DNA of 64,000 nt from Cyprinodon diabolis (Eukaryota > Chordata > Actinopteri > Cyprinodontiformes > Cyprinodontidae), in the NCBI GenBank assembly GCA_030533445.1, contig CM060069.1:501256-565255 (forward strand), given 5' to 3'. A program made the translations under genes and the position numbers. The notes under the pieces were generated by a model that saw nothing but the letters and a program-made list of their open reading frames with translations, was not told the origin of the DNA and made no database searches. Of this stretch, positions 26,009 through 36,984 are shown piece after piece (position 1 is the first letter of the stretch; every line of letters starts with the position of its first letter).

Positions 26009-27472
26009 AAAAAACTTTTTTTAAACCAGTACATAGTTCAATAGTACAATATCTCCTTTTGTTTGTGAATCTCAAAGGTAAACTGCATTAAACACTGAGA
26101 GACAAGGCAAAGGTTGGCATCCATAGAAGTAGTAATTAAGTTAGCAAGAGCAGATAGGTGCATCTATTGAGAATTTAAATTCTACTTTACACTTAGCTAA
26201 ATGTTAATGAAGGTGCTCTTTTAAATGTTACACTGAACTAGGCCACTTTAGGCTTAGGCTAAAAAGGTCAGTGTCAATGGATGGATCTAAAGGTATAAAG
26301 CAGTGGAAGTAGCCGAATGATACAGCAGACAATGTGGAAAAGTGGGTAGAAAAAGAGCAGAACTAATAATTACAGCTTTCTGTGGAGCAGCAGCATGTCG
26401 GGAGAAATGTGTGTCTGACTGGTTACGGTGTGAGCCCTGAAGTTTCTGTTGGAGTGCTGTATCCGCCCAAATGCTTAACTCATTTCCTTGACCCTCCACC
26501 TCCATCTATGCTGTCCTCCATGTTTGCTGCAATTGTCTCTGCTCTGTCAGTACAGGTTGACATCATCGTCATTCTGATATGAGTCGCTAAGCTGTTCAGA
26601 CTGCAGTCATGTTCCAAACTATCCAACCTGTACTGGATTTAAAACCACATAAAGATGTGTTCCGAATGGGATTGGAAAGAGTCTCTCTGCGGCATCTCTG
26701 CTCACACCGTCAGATGTGATGCTAGACGGATCACAGCGAGGCTGCTTCTGCTTTTTTCAGGGGGTCTCTTTCAGTTAAGTTTAATTATTTTCTCATCTTC
26801 AAGAGGTTCACTGTGTGTAGACGCTAAGTAAACATCTACTGTTTCCACGTGTTCATCCAGGAGAAGCAAATACTGCAAAGTCAATGACTGGATGCAATCA
26901 GCTGGATTTCCTTGGAAATTTGTAATACTTTTTTTCTGGATGATTTGATGAAATGGCTTTATAAGGTGCCTTGAGGTGAAATAAATTGGAGCAGTATACT
27001 AAATGTGTTGAATTGAATTCTGGCTGCAGAGTTTTTAATATCCTGAAGACTGCCATATGTTTACTCACCAAGCAGGATTTCTCAGTTTGGACAAGGAAGA
27101 GTTTTTTTCTAATGCAGTTTTATTTTCTACAAATATATAACTCCTCTTAACACCCACCTAATTTTAAGAAATCCTCTCCTTTTTGCAAACCCATAATAGA
27201 AAAGCAAATAACTGAGGAACTATAAGCATGATTTACATGTGTGCTTCTGAAAATATAAATGAAAACAGTGTGACTAAAACACAGCCTAAAGTGGCAAAGT
27301 TAAAACATGACTCAGTGTTTTTTTTTCTTCTTGAAAATATTAGGGCTTTTTTTTTATCCATGCTGAATAAAATCAGCCATGCTTAGCCTTGGTTTAAAGG
27401 TCATTTATTGGTTCCAGAGCCAAACATTTAATGTAAACTTAACCAACAGCAGCCGGACTTTATGAGGAATGT
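26009..27472. other. intron sequence with a short L2-type tail
   Basis: AT-rich intron DNA with no exon signal. At 26,961-27,018 there is a stretch like the common fish L2-type 3' tail (GGTGCCTTGAGGTG, then TGTTGAATTGAAT). Confidence 0.5.
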
Positions 27473-27575
27473 CCAGATCATCAAGTCAATCTGACTTGAT
27501 GATCTGGTGAACTTTAAAGAGCAGTGAGATGACGTGTTGTAAATTGGGGCTATAGAAATATACTGAATTGAAGGA
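27473..27575 (+). mobile_element. L2-type LINE 3' tail with palindromic start
   Basis: The segment GATGATCTGGTGAAC, then GAGATGACGTGTTGTAAATTGG, then CTATAGAAATATACTGAATTGAA parallels the reverse complement of the L2 3' ends at 46,622 and 53,278. Its first 35 bases form a perfect 16-bp inverted repeat with a 3-base loop (27,473-27,507), made of the CCAGATCATC motif in both orientations. Confidence 0.6.
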
Positions 27576-27982
27576 TGCGTAAAGATGGCGGCTAAGAGGG
27601 AGCGCTTGTAAAGTCTTGAGGGCTGCCCCGGCGTTGAATCTCACAACAAAATCGATGGAAACACTTTTGTTTTGTAGACTGGAAGGTGAGGAAAACAAAC
27701 GTACCGAAGATCAACCAGAAATATTGGTGGAAGCTATGCTAATTAGCAAGACGGTTAACATTAGCTTTAAGGATGGAACTTTTCTGATGGTAAAAAAACT
27801 GATAATTAAGCAAAGCAAGCAAGTAAACGCATCCTAATTGATAAAATAGTTCCATTTAGTAAAGGTCAAGTTAAAACAGTGATTAAGAAAATCATTAGAA
27901 CAAGATGATTAAGAACTGGTATGCAAGGTTATGCTTAGGCCACCCAGCTTTAAATTGTTCCTTATTTAAAATATGGAAATAT
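27576..27982. other. intron sequence, no gene supported
   Basis: It begins near AAAGATGGCGGCTAAG, a motif seen at the start of some LINEs, and holds a 73-codon plus-strand frame (27,616-27,837). No domain is recognisable. I do not annotate a gene. Confidence 0.4.
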
Positions 27983-28397
27983 GCTACAGGCATGGGCGTA
28001 ACTTTCTGAGGACTGGTGTGGACATGTCCCCACCAACTTTGAAAGGGTTATGGACATGTCCTTACCAATAATTAGTACATCTCTGTTGGGATCATTGACT
28101 TTAGCCCACAGTAACCTCAGGACGCGCCCGGCTGTGTGTTCTGAGAGTTTCAGTCAGCATTTCTGTCTCGCTATCCCGCTGCTCCTGAGTCCTGCCTACT
28201 GATATGACATCACTGGATCCTATGTCCATGGCTCCACGTCTGTCACTTTATGATAGAACACGATTGGCTGACGCTATTCACCACGTCATCAGTAGCTACG
28301 TGATTGGAGGAGAGATGACGCACAGCAGCATCATTAATATTAACCAGCAGCTACTTCAGGTTTGATTCCTAATAAACAAAAAAACATTTAAAAAAAG

Positions 28398-28517
28398 ATG
28401 CCACCGAAAAAGTCAACAAACATACGGAGCTTTTTCAACAAAAAAAAGCAACGGTTTGTAAAAAGCCTTGAAAATTATTATTGTAAAGCAATAAGTTTGA
28501 CTAAAGCAGCTGTTTAA
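28398..28517 (+). pseudogene. relic of hAT transposase 5' coding sequence
   Basis: A 39-codon frame opens with MPPKKSTNIRSFFNKK and ends at a TAA after residue 39. The basic, SFF-containing start is of the kind seen at the N-terminus of some hAT-type TTF-finger proteins. No zinc finger or catalytic region follows in frame. It may be a first exon or simply a decayed stub. It lies inside the TIR-bounded element at 27,991-29,169. Confidence 0.35.
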
Positions 28518-28994
28518 ATAGTTTGTTCTTTGCTAGTTTAAAAAAAGCAAAACATTTTTACAATCACACCAAACGGGAGAAAGAACGGCGAGAAGATCCG
28601 GTTTGTCAAATTAAAATATAGTAACAACAAATCGGTAACTACAAATTAGAGCATAATTCTTTTATATTTCAAAAAACTAACAGCGTTTATTTAAAAGCTT
28701 GGATGCAAACTATTGGTTCTTCAACAGACCAGGAAGCAGATTTCTCATCTCCAACAGAAACTGCACAGCTGCTGGATGCTGATGGGGACTTTTTTATATG
28801 TGATATTAAATTAAGCGTTCATTTCTGCATGTTTTGCTCCTATTAATTTAACGATAATATGGTGCATGCTCTCCTCGAGCTCCGAGGATAAGTCGGAGCG
28901 CAGCGATACGGGAGGAACAGCGGAGGCTCTAGGCTTTGCTTTGAGCAGGTCTGCAGCGCTGCAGGGCAGAGGATGTGGGATTTCAGGGTAACAG

Positions 28995-29130
28995 TAGGGC
29001 GACAGTGGCGTTGGATGTAGGAGTTTGCCCTGAAATCAAAGGATTGACGGTTCAAGTCCCGACTCCGACTTTCAGCGTCGTTGTGTACTTGGGCAAGACA
29101 CTTCACTTGCATTGTCTACTGATGGTGGTC
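28995..29130 (+). mobile_element. tRNA-derived SINE fragment nested in the hAT relic
   Basis: A box-B-like GGTTCAAGTCCC (29,049-29,060) follows a degenerate box A. Downstream the text CTTGGGCAAGACACTTCAC and ACTGATGGTGGTCAG is a common fish SINE body. The tRNA part cannot fold into a functional tRNA and is not annotated as one. Confidence 0.55.
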
Positions 29131-29439
29131 AGTTTCCCCACCAACTTTCATTACAAAATTACACCCTTGGCTTCAGGAAAGTGTGATTTTTATTTTCCAG
29201 AAGAGACAGTGGAACACATTGTATTATTTTGCACTAAATATGTCAGTCAGATAAATTAGCAGATACATAGATTATAAGCCAATAAATTACAATTACACAA
29301 AAAAGACCTTTTAGCCATGGGATCAGAAGGGTCAGAGGAATGTTCTCTGTTGTTGAGGAACCTCAAGACGACTGATTTAATACAAAGGATTTATTTATTT
29401 TTTAATTTTTTCGTAGTAGGCTATTGCATTATCCAGATC

Positions 29440-29523
29440 AACACTGCTTTTCAGTTGGTGGCAGCAATGCACCAAAAGTTGTTTACCAACTGCCATAAAA
29501 CTTAAAAAGAAGAAGAAGAAGGA
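29440..29523 (+). mobile_element. short retroposon-like tail ending in (AAG)n
   Basis: The text TTGGTGGCAGCAATGCACC, then GTTGTTTACCAACTGCC, followed by an AAGAAGAAG run resembles a 3' tail that recurs in fish genomes. Only the tail is present. Confidence 0.3.
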
Positions 29524-29685
29524 TAGATATTTATATATAAACAGTCTAAGATTGGATTTATAATCCAGCTTCAGGATCACTTCAAAGGTAGGAGGTCAAA
29601 GCTTTTAAAATATTCTGATTTAGCATGCTGCTCTATCTTTATTCATTGTGCTTTGCTGCTCATTATTTCCATCAAATGAACTTGG

Positions 29686-29890
29686 CGGGGTGCACTTCAG
29701 TGGCACAGTGGTTAGGGTGCATGGCCCGGGTACGACGGCCTTAGTCCTCGACGTGACCGACGTGGGTTTGAATTCGGCCTGTGGTCCTTTGCTACATGTC
29801 TCTCTCCCTTTCTCATTCCCTGATTCCTGTCAGCCTACTGTACAAAAAACGAGCCAGGAGTGCTGCAAAAACCTCCAAAGAAAAGAAGTG
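29686..29890 (+). mobile_element. tRNA-derived SINE
   Basis: The box-A-like TGGCACAGTGGTTAGGGTG (29,701-29,719) and box-B-like GGGTTTGAATTC (29,764-29,775) have pol III promoter spacing. They are followed by GGCCTGTGGTCCTTTGCTAC and a CTCTCTCCCTTTCTC pyrimidine stretch, the body of a widespread fish SINE. It ends in an A-rich stretch. It is an inactive, diverged copy. Confidence 0.65.
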
Positions 29891-30355
29891 GACTTAGTGG
29901 TTGGATTGGGGAAAAACTGAGCTTTCTAAGGATGATTAACATGTTTATATTGATTAGACTTTAACTGGTGTTATTTTCAAGCGTACCGCTGTTAGATGTA
30001 AATATACAAGTGGAGCGCCGGCGGTCGGATGGATGTTTGATTTTTTTTTCAGAATGGAGGTCAAGTTTCTCAAAGGTAAGTTTTGTGAAGTAAATGCAGG
30101 AACTGAACATTGAGAAAATATAACTTAATTGTCTTGGTTTGTTTCATAATTCCTACGCTGCTGTATTTTAGATTGGTGTGAATCTTACCCAACTGCATAT
30201 TCAGCTGCTTATGCTGCATCCATGTCCCAACAACCATCACTGCTACTGTCCCTGGTCTCTGCCCCAGTAAACCATTGAAAACTCAGACTCATTGAAAATG
30301 TGTTAACTGGCTAAAACCCAGTATCCAGGTGATGGGAAAGGTTTGGAAGACTCAC

Positions 30356-30456
30356 GGGCGCACGTCTCTCCATCTGCGAAGAAGCCTGGGCAACACTGGG
30401 ACTTCCTCCTGTACATGATTTTCTCTCCTGTGCGATAAGCTGTCCGATAAAGCTCC
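30356..30456 (-). CDS. megf10: megf10-like coding exon, EMI domain second half
   Basis: This is a 101-nt exon between acceptor TTCTTGTATAG/GG and donor GCGCCC/GTGAG. It encodes residues 74-106 plus one base: [17 protein letters not shown], then [16 protein letters not shown]. The adjacent pair Cys94-Cys95 followed by PGF is the hallmark end of an EMI domain, and Cys105 is its last cysteine. The stretch [20 protein letters not shown] fits MEGF10 better than the MEGF11 or PEAR1 versions I remember, and is the main reason for the chosen symbol. It enters in phase 2 and leaves in phase 1. The donor tract GTGAG is acceptable. A 6.6-kb intron containing SINE, Tc1, hAT and the CA-rich array separates it from the EGF exon. 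Confidence 0.88.
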
Positions 30457-30639
30457 CTATACAAGAACACACACACGGACAGGACACTTAATTACAATTC
30501 TGTGAAAAAGTGTTTACACTACATGCGGCTCCAATCTGACTCATTACACTCTCGTACAAAAAGTGGAAATCTTTAAAAAAAAAAGTAAGACAGTCACACT
30601 ACAGGTTTAACAATTCATTGAGAAAAAAAGCTCTTCAAA

Positions 30640-30776
30640 GAAGGTTCCTAGAGGAATATAGTCAATGTCTTGACTCTTTCTATTCATTTCACAACGTATG
30701 GGGGTGAATAAGTGTGACTTTTCAGGAAAACACAAAATTGTTTGGGTGACCCCAAACTTTTGAACGGTAGCGATGT
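30640..30776 (+). mobile_element. Tc1/mariner-type terminal fragment
   Basis: The block ACACAAAATTGTTTGGGTG followed by ACCCCAAACTTTTGAACGGTAG is the right terminal inverted repeat of a common fish Tc1-like element. The preceding 80 bases look like its subterminal part. The left end and transposase are absent. Confidence 0.6.
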
Positions 30777-30789
30777 ATTATATGAAATA

Positions 30790-31300
30790 GTGTTCTATCA
30801 AACTGGTTCTATAGTCACTCTAGTACAGATGGAGTAATGTAACTAAAGTAATCCCTCCCTGGGATTATTAAAGTATTTCTGATTCCTGGTTGATGGAACA
30901 GGTGTTGTGAATGAAACGGTGTCCAGCTTGAAAGAGCTCCTGTGTGTCTCTGAATGTGAGCATTGATGACTGAAAGACATCTTCTGCCTCCATTTATCTG
31001 GTTACTACAGTCTGTTGGATTCATGTTCATGTGGATTTAAAGACATTTCAATTAGTGGAATAATTTCAGGGAGGAATATTAAAAAAGTCTAATCAACCAA
31101 AACTTTCGTGACCCCCATGCAGTACCTCTGTGGACCCCCTAGGGGTCACAGACCCCCTGTTGAAGACCTCCGCCTTAATGGCATCTTGCTTTAACTCTTT
31201 GTATTCTATATAAGCTACTGGAAGCAGAAATTCCCTGAAGGAGTAATCCCACGGGATTAATAAAGTTGAGTCTAAGTATAATTGTGTCTAAAGGCTACAT
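30790..31300. other. intron sequence with two short LINE-like 3' tails
   Basis: CCCTGGGATTATTAAAGTATTTC near 30,857 and CCACGGGATTAATAAAGTTG near 31,248 resemble short LINE 3' tails. CCATGCAGTACCTCTG, then GGACCCCCTAGGGGTCAC near 31,120-31,150 is another recurrent-looking fragment. None carries coding sequence. Confidence 0.35.
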
Positions 31301-31837
31301 GAAGAACTTGTGGAACAACTCAGTTACAGTTCAGTCTTAGAAAGTACATTTCAGAAGTGTTGAGTGAATGCCAGTAACAACCGAAGGGTTTAACATGATC
31401 AATGTTTGTCAGATTGTACTCTGCTCCATGACAGCTGGTATCACAAGCCAAATCACAACGCGGGTCTGTTTCCTTGTCAACATGCTGGATATAGCAGCTG
31501 TTGAATTGCATGACAATGATGTTTTATTAGTGTCACGACTGTTTTCCTTAGCAGCACTGAAGAAAGGATAATGAACTTTTAGTCACTGCAAATGTACGTT
31601 ACATGACATTTAACCGTCCTTCAAGGAGCAGCGAGCAGCTTAAAGATGCCATGGGGGCATTAGACTACAGAAACAAACAGGGAAACAATAAAAGACAAAC
31701 TTCAAAGAAAAACTAACCAAACTAAATGGATCTTCAAATGACCACAGGCACAATGCAACCACATCAGGCTTATATAGAGAGGTAGTTGCGATTGAGACCG
31801 ATAATGTTTCAGACTGTATTCTTAGAGATGTTCCTCA

Positions 31838-32005
<168 letters not shown>

Positions 32006-32426
32006 TCAATTTCTATTTGTTCTCCTTTCTAGCTATTTTATCAATTATTGAGCAAAGTCTGTGAGACATAAATAAGTGTGTCCAAAATAATCTGGTTGCA
32101 GGGCAAGAAAGAAAGACTCCCTCATGACTGCCTCATGAAAAACCACACAGCCACCCTCTTTGCTATGGTTATTATTCAATCACTCCTTCCAGTTAACTGC
32201 TGTAGATTTATACTCTGAATAGTTTGGCCTATATCTTCTCTTTTCCCCTAATAGTTTAGTTATTTATCCATTTTTTGTAAATAAACTGCTTTTCCCGAAA
32301 CGCTGAAGTAGACATCTGATCAATTTAATACAGCCTTAATATGCAAAGCAAGAATTTATATCAGAGTGATCAGGTTCTTTATAAAGTCCACCAAGCAGCT
32401 GTTCCAGACACATAGAGGTGACTTAC

Positions 32427-32542
32427 CTCTCCCAGTGGCTGCAGACGTTTGGATCATCTGGGTTCAGAGAGGAACTGGGCAAAGACCAGTAGGTCACTGC
32501 TAAAAGGACAACCAAGTGGTTCTGCATCAACACAGCCATCAT
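32427..32542 (-). CDS. megf10: megf10-like coding exon with start codon and signal peptide
   Basis: This is the first coding exon, with 14 nt of 5' UTR in the same exon (32,543-32,556) behind the acceptor CATTCACAG/GTAAAG. Two ATGs are adjacent (32,542 and 32,539). The second has A at -3 and G at +4 and so has the better Kozak context. The exon encodes residues 1-38. Residues 9-22 form the hydrophobic core of a signal peptide (HLVVLLAVTYWSLP). The mature start follows with LNPDDPNVCSHWE, nearly the signature that opens the EMI domain in MEGF10 and MEGF11; Cys34 is the first EMI cysteine. The exon ends in GAGAG/GTAAGT, a strong donor, leaving two bases of a serine codon completed by the next exon. 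Signal-peptide cleavage around residue 25 is inferred. Confidence 0.85.
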
Positions 32543-32556
32543 CGCCACAGCTTTAC

Positions 32557-34302
32557 CTGTGAATGAAGAAAAACATCAGCAAAAAGCAGGAAGCAGCATG
32601 GTTTATGAGTCCTTTACCTCAAAAGAGAAATTACTCTGTTTTTCACAGCCTCCTGTTATTTTATTCATCTTTTTTATCTCCACTGTTGTCGGACATAACT
32701 GTGATTATTCCTTTTTTCCTTGATTCTTTTGTATTTCAGTTCAAATTTTTCTTTGTTTTCACTTTGTTTTATTTTGTCTCCTTTCATTCTACATCCATGT
32801 GATCAGAATCACTTCCTATTCAAATGCAAATCAAATGCAATATTTTTATGCCAGCTATATCTCACTCTTAACAGTCGTCTCAATACTCCAAACTTTTCAC
32901 CTAAAAACAAAAGAAAATCTGTGAAACTTCCATATGTGGTACTGAATCCTCTAGATATCCAATCATCATGTATGCAGTCTGAATGGTCAACATATCATTT
33001 ATCCAACATCCAACTTTCATTTCATTAATTCCTACTATAACCAACAGCCAAGGTCTAGTGCCCAGCTATTACTGACGGCTAAGGGCCCACTGGAACCAAC
33101 AGCTAAATTCAGGGCTGCCAACCTTTCATCAAACCTTGGAGTGAGATTTTCAAATAGTTCAGGCAGGAAACCCTGTCAGGGTTCGATAGAACGGCTATGA
33201 GAACACCAGCTGCTATAGGTTGGAGGTTTTCAGAGGATTTCACTGAAACTAAGAGGCAAAATGCTGAATTTTTATAGCACAATAAATGCAACTGGAGAGA
33301 GCAGATTAAGAGCCGAAAAATATTTTTTATTTCAAATGTAAAATATTTTCATATTATTTGTTTTGCAATTTTAGTATAATTCCTGCTTGAAGTCGGTCAC
33401 TCTGTCAGCTAAAGACATGTTTTAGAGTCTCTATATTCCAGTTAATGATTAATCAATTACTAAATTAGTTGAGGATTATTTCAATAATTGAATAATCATC
33501 ATTAATCTAATGAATTGTTTCAGCCCTGGTAGATTGTATAAAAACTCACCATGACAGGAGACAGCTCTTCTCTGGGTGTTTCATTTTAGAAATTACGTTT
33601 TTAAACATATTCAGTTGATCAAAATAAGGATAAATAAGATACGTACTAATAAAATGAGAACATCCCTGTGGTTCTCCCTCTATGAATCCTGGATAACTAT
33701 TATTCTGCACATCCTCTCTCTGTCTTATATTGTTGGTCTTTTCTTAGGTGACTGAAAAATAAAATATAATGATAATTTTTTTCTTTTTTGTGAAACTATC
33801 AGTTTGTGAGGCATACGTTTTAAGAATTTTGATATTTCTGCTGGTTTAATAAGTCCTAAATTCCAATGGTAGATTATTCAACTAATCTGAACAATAATTA
33901 ACTTGTGAGCAAAACATGGACTAAAACTGGGACTAAATCAAGTGGCTAAATTAGACCAAACCAGGAGTAAAGCTCACTAGAAAAAGCACTAAATGTAGAT
34001 AAGACAAAGCATTTAATGTCAGTCTGGTGTGATCCTACACTTGGTTTCCACATTGATAATTCAAGCTAGCTGTTGTATATTTTATTCATATTTACTCAAG
34101 TACTAGATTGCTTAAAATCTTCATTCATTTAAAAAGTTAATTGTCTTGGTCCAGATAAGAAAAGGATAAATCGTAATAACTGCTCAGAAATCCCAGTCTT
34201 TTTTTTTTGTATTTGCTGCAGCTGCTGTCAGCACAGTGTATACGTGGGCTGGTGCAAAAATACGGACTGGATTAAACATGGCATGTCCTCGTGTTTGAGC
34301 AC
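32557..34302. other. intron 1, 3' part; degenerate relics only
   Basis: AT-rich DNA with no exon. Two items stand out. A few degenerate 24-bp units related to the large array lie at 33,039-33,107. A block at 33,430-33,525 (ATTAATCAATTACTAAATTAGTTG ending in GTTTCAGCCCT, split across the text) resembles a common fish MITE. Confidence 0.45.
33039..33107. repeat. isolated degenerate units of the second 24-bp minisatellite
   Basis: Positions 33,077-33,100 match the array consensus (GGCTTAGGGTCC, then ACTGTTACCAAC) at 21 of 24 bases, and neighbouring bases form worse copies. The fragment lies 1.2 kb from the main array in the same orientation. Confidence 0.6.
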
Positions 34303-36355
34303 TAAGGTTACCAACGGCTTAGGGTCCACTCTTACCAAAGGCTTAGGGTGCACTGTTACCAAAGGCTTAGGGTCCACTGTTACCAACGTCTTAGGGTCCA
34401 CTGTTACCAAGGGCTTGGGGTCCACTCTTACCAAAGGTTTAGGGTCCACTGTTACCAACGTCTTAGGGTCCACTGTTACCAACGGCTTAGGGTCCACTCT
34501 TACCAAAGGCTTAGGGTCCACTGTTACCAACTACTTAGGGTCCACTGTTACCAACGGCTTAGGGTCCACTGTTACACACGTCTTAGGGTCCACTGTTACC
34601 AACGGCTTAGGGTCCACTCTTACCAAAGGCTTAGGGTCCACTGTTACCAACTACTTAGGGTCCACTGTTACCAACGGCTTAGGGTCCACTGTTACACACG
34701 TCTTAGGGTCCACTGTTACCACGGCTTAGGGTCCACTGTTACCAACGTCTTAGAGTCCACTGTTACCAACGTCTTAGGGTCCAATGTTACCAATGGCTTA
34801 GGGTCCACTTTTACCAAGGGCTTAGGGTCAACTGTTACCAACTACTTAGGGTCCACTGTTACCAAGGGCTTGGGGTCCACTCTTACCAAAGGTTTAGGGT
34901 CCACTGTTACCAACGTCTTAGGGTCCACTGTTACCAACGGCTTAGGGTCCACTCTTACCAAAGGCTTAGGGTCCACTGTTACCAAATACTTAGGGTCCAC
35001 TGTTACCAACGGCTTAGGGTCCACTGTTACCAACGGCTTAGGGTCCACTCTTACCAAAGGCTTAGGGTCCACTGTTACCAACTACTTAGGGTCCACTGTT
35101 ACCAACGGCTTAGGGTCCACTGTTACACACGTCTTAGGGTCCACTGTTACCACGGCTTAGGGTCCACTGTTACCAACGTCTTAGAGTCCACTGTTACCAA
35201 CGTCTTAGGGTCCAATGTTACCAATGGCTTAGGGTCCACTTTTACCAAGGGCTTAGGGTCAACTGTTACCAACTACTTAGGGTCCACTGTTACCAACGGC
35301 TTAGGGTCCACTGTTACCAACGGCTTAGGGTCCACTGTTACAAACGGCTTAGGGTCCACTGTTACCGCGGGCTAGGGTCCACTGTTACACACGTCTTAGG
35401 GTCCACTGTTACCAACGGCTTAGGGTCCACTGTTACAAACGGCTTAGGGTCCACTGTTACCAACGGCTTAGGGTCCACTGTTACACACGTCTTAGGGTCC
35501 ACTGTTACCAACGGCTTAGGGTCCACTGTTACCAACGGCTTAGGGTCCACTGTTACCAATGGCTTAGGGTCCACTGTTACAAACGGCTTATGGTCCACTG
35601 TTACTAACAGCTTAGGGTCCACTGTTATCAACGTCTTAGGGTCCACTGTTACCAACAACTTAGGGTCCACTGTTACCAACGTCTTAGGGTTCACTGTTAC
35701 CAACGTCTTAGGGTCCACTGTTACCAACATCTTAGGGTCCACTGTTACAAACGGCTTAGGGTCCACTGTTACCAACGGCTTAGGGTCCACTGTTACCAAC
35801 GTCTTAGGGTCCACTGTTACCAACGGCTTAGGGTCCACTGTTACCAATGGCTTAGGGTCCACTGTTACCAACGGCTTAGGGTCCACTGTTACCAACGGCT
35901 TAGGGTCCACTGTTACCAAGGGCTTAGGGTCCACTGTTACCAATGGCTTAGGGTCCACTGTTACAAACGGTTTATGGTCCACTGTTACCAACGGCTTAGG
36001 GTCCACTGTTACCAATGGCTTAGGGTCCACTGTTACCAACATCTTAGGGTCCACTGTTACAAACGGCTTAGGGTCCACTGTTACCAACGGCTTAGGGTCC
36101 ACTGTTACCAAGGGCTTAGGGTCCACTGTTACCAACGGCTTAGGGTCCACTGTTACCAACGTCTTAGGGTCCACTGTTACCAACAGCGTAGGGTCCACTG
36201 TTACCAACGTCTTAGGGTTCACTGTTACCAACGTCTTAGGGTCCACTGTTACCAACGGCTTAGGGTTCACTGTTACCAACGGCTTAGGGTTCACTGTTAC
36301 CAACGGCTTAGGGTCCACTGTTACCAACGTCTTAGGGTCCACTGTTACCAACGGC

Positions 36356-36984
36356 CAGAGATGGCAAAAGTACTCACTTTCCGTACTTGAGTAAAAGTAC
36401 AGATACTTTTGTTAAAAAATACTCTGGTAAAAGTGGAAGTACTGATTAAACTACTTTACTCAAATAAAAGTAACAAAGTAGAGGCTTGTAAATTTACTTA
36501 AAGTATAAAAGTAAAAGTAGAAACCACTTTTTTCATGCCGTTGCCTACATTTTAGATGGATGTCTGCCAATAGGACTAGATCTCCGTTGTGTTCATTTTC
36601 AATCATCTCGTCGTCCATACTACTATGCTAACGCCACCGCCACCAAGCTGCAATGATTTGCCGCGAATGAATACTTTCGAATCTGTCGATTCATCTTGTA
36701 GTGGTGCGTCAAATGCAACGTAGATTCCCATCCAATTAGATTGAATTTGGTATTGATGACGTGAAAAATAATAACGGTAACACCATTGAAATGATTCAAA
36801 ACTAAAGTAACGAGCCAATTTTTTAAAATGTAAGGAGTAGAAAGTACAGATATTTGTGTAAAAATGTAAGGAGTAGAAGTAAAAAGTCGCCATAAAAATA
36901 AGTAGTAAAGTAAAGTAAAAATATCAGCAAAATCTACTTAAGTACAGTAACAATATATTTGTACTTCATTACTTCCCATCTCTG
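36356..36984. mobile_element. hAT-type MITE inserted in the minisatellite, copy 1
   Basis: A 629-bp element opens with CAGAGATGGCAAAAGTA and ends in the reverse complement of CAGAGATGGGAAGTAA. The 8-bp duplication CCAACGGC, itself part of the minisatellite unit, flanks it at 36,348-36,355 and 36,985-36,992. The ends are rich in AAGTA/TACTT motifs. The 96-codon minus frame inside has no recognisable domain. TIRs and the 8-bp duplication point to hAT-driven, non-autonomous transposition. Confidence 0.85.

Larger units (their letters stand above)
27991..29169 (+). mobile_element. degenerate hAT-type DNA transposon with TSD
   Basis: The left end CATGGGCGTAACTTT and the reverse complement of the right end, CAAGGGTGTAATTTT, are matching terminal inverted repeats. 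Both are followed inside by the related sequence CCCCACCAACTTT. The flanks GCTACAGG (27,983-27,990) and GCTTCAGG (29,170-29,177) form an 8-bp target-site duplication with one mismatch, the hAT signature. A remnant reading frame at 28,398-28,517 starts MPPKKSTNIRSFFNKKKQR, resembling the lysine-rich SFF start of some hAT-family proteins, then stops. A SINE fragment sits inside. The copy is non-functional. Confidence 0.7.

Noticed and set aside
24112..26091. 659-residue Thr/Gln/His-rich plus-strand ORF and Cys/Val-rich minus-strand ORFs
   Set aside because: They are low-complexity translations of a CA-rich array; both strands are open because of composition.
28995..29890. tRNA genes suggested by box A/B motifs
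   Set aside because: Box B is followed by SINE body sequence and no cloverleaf could be drawn; both are SINE heads.
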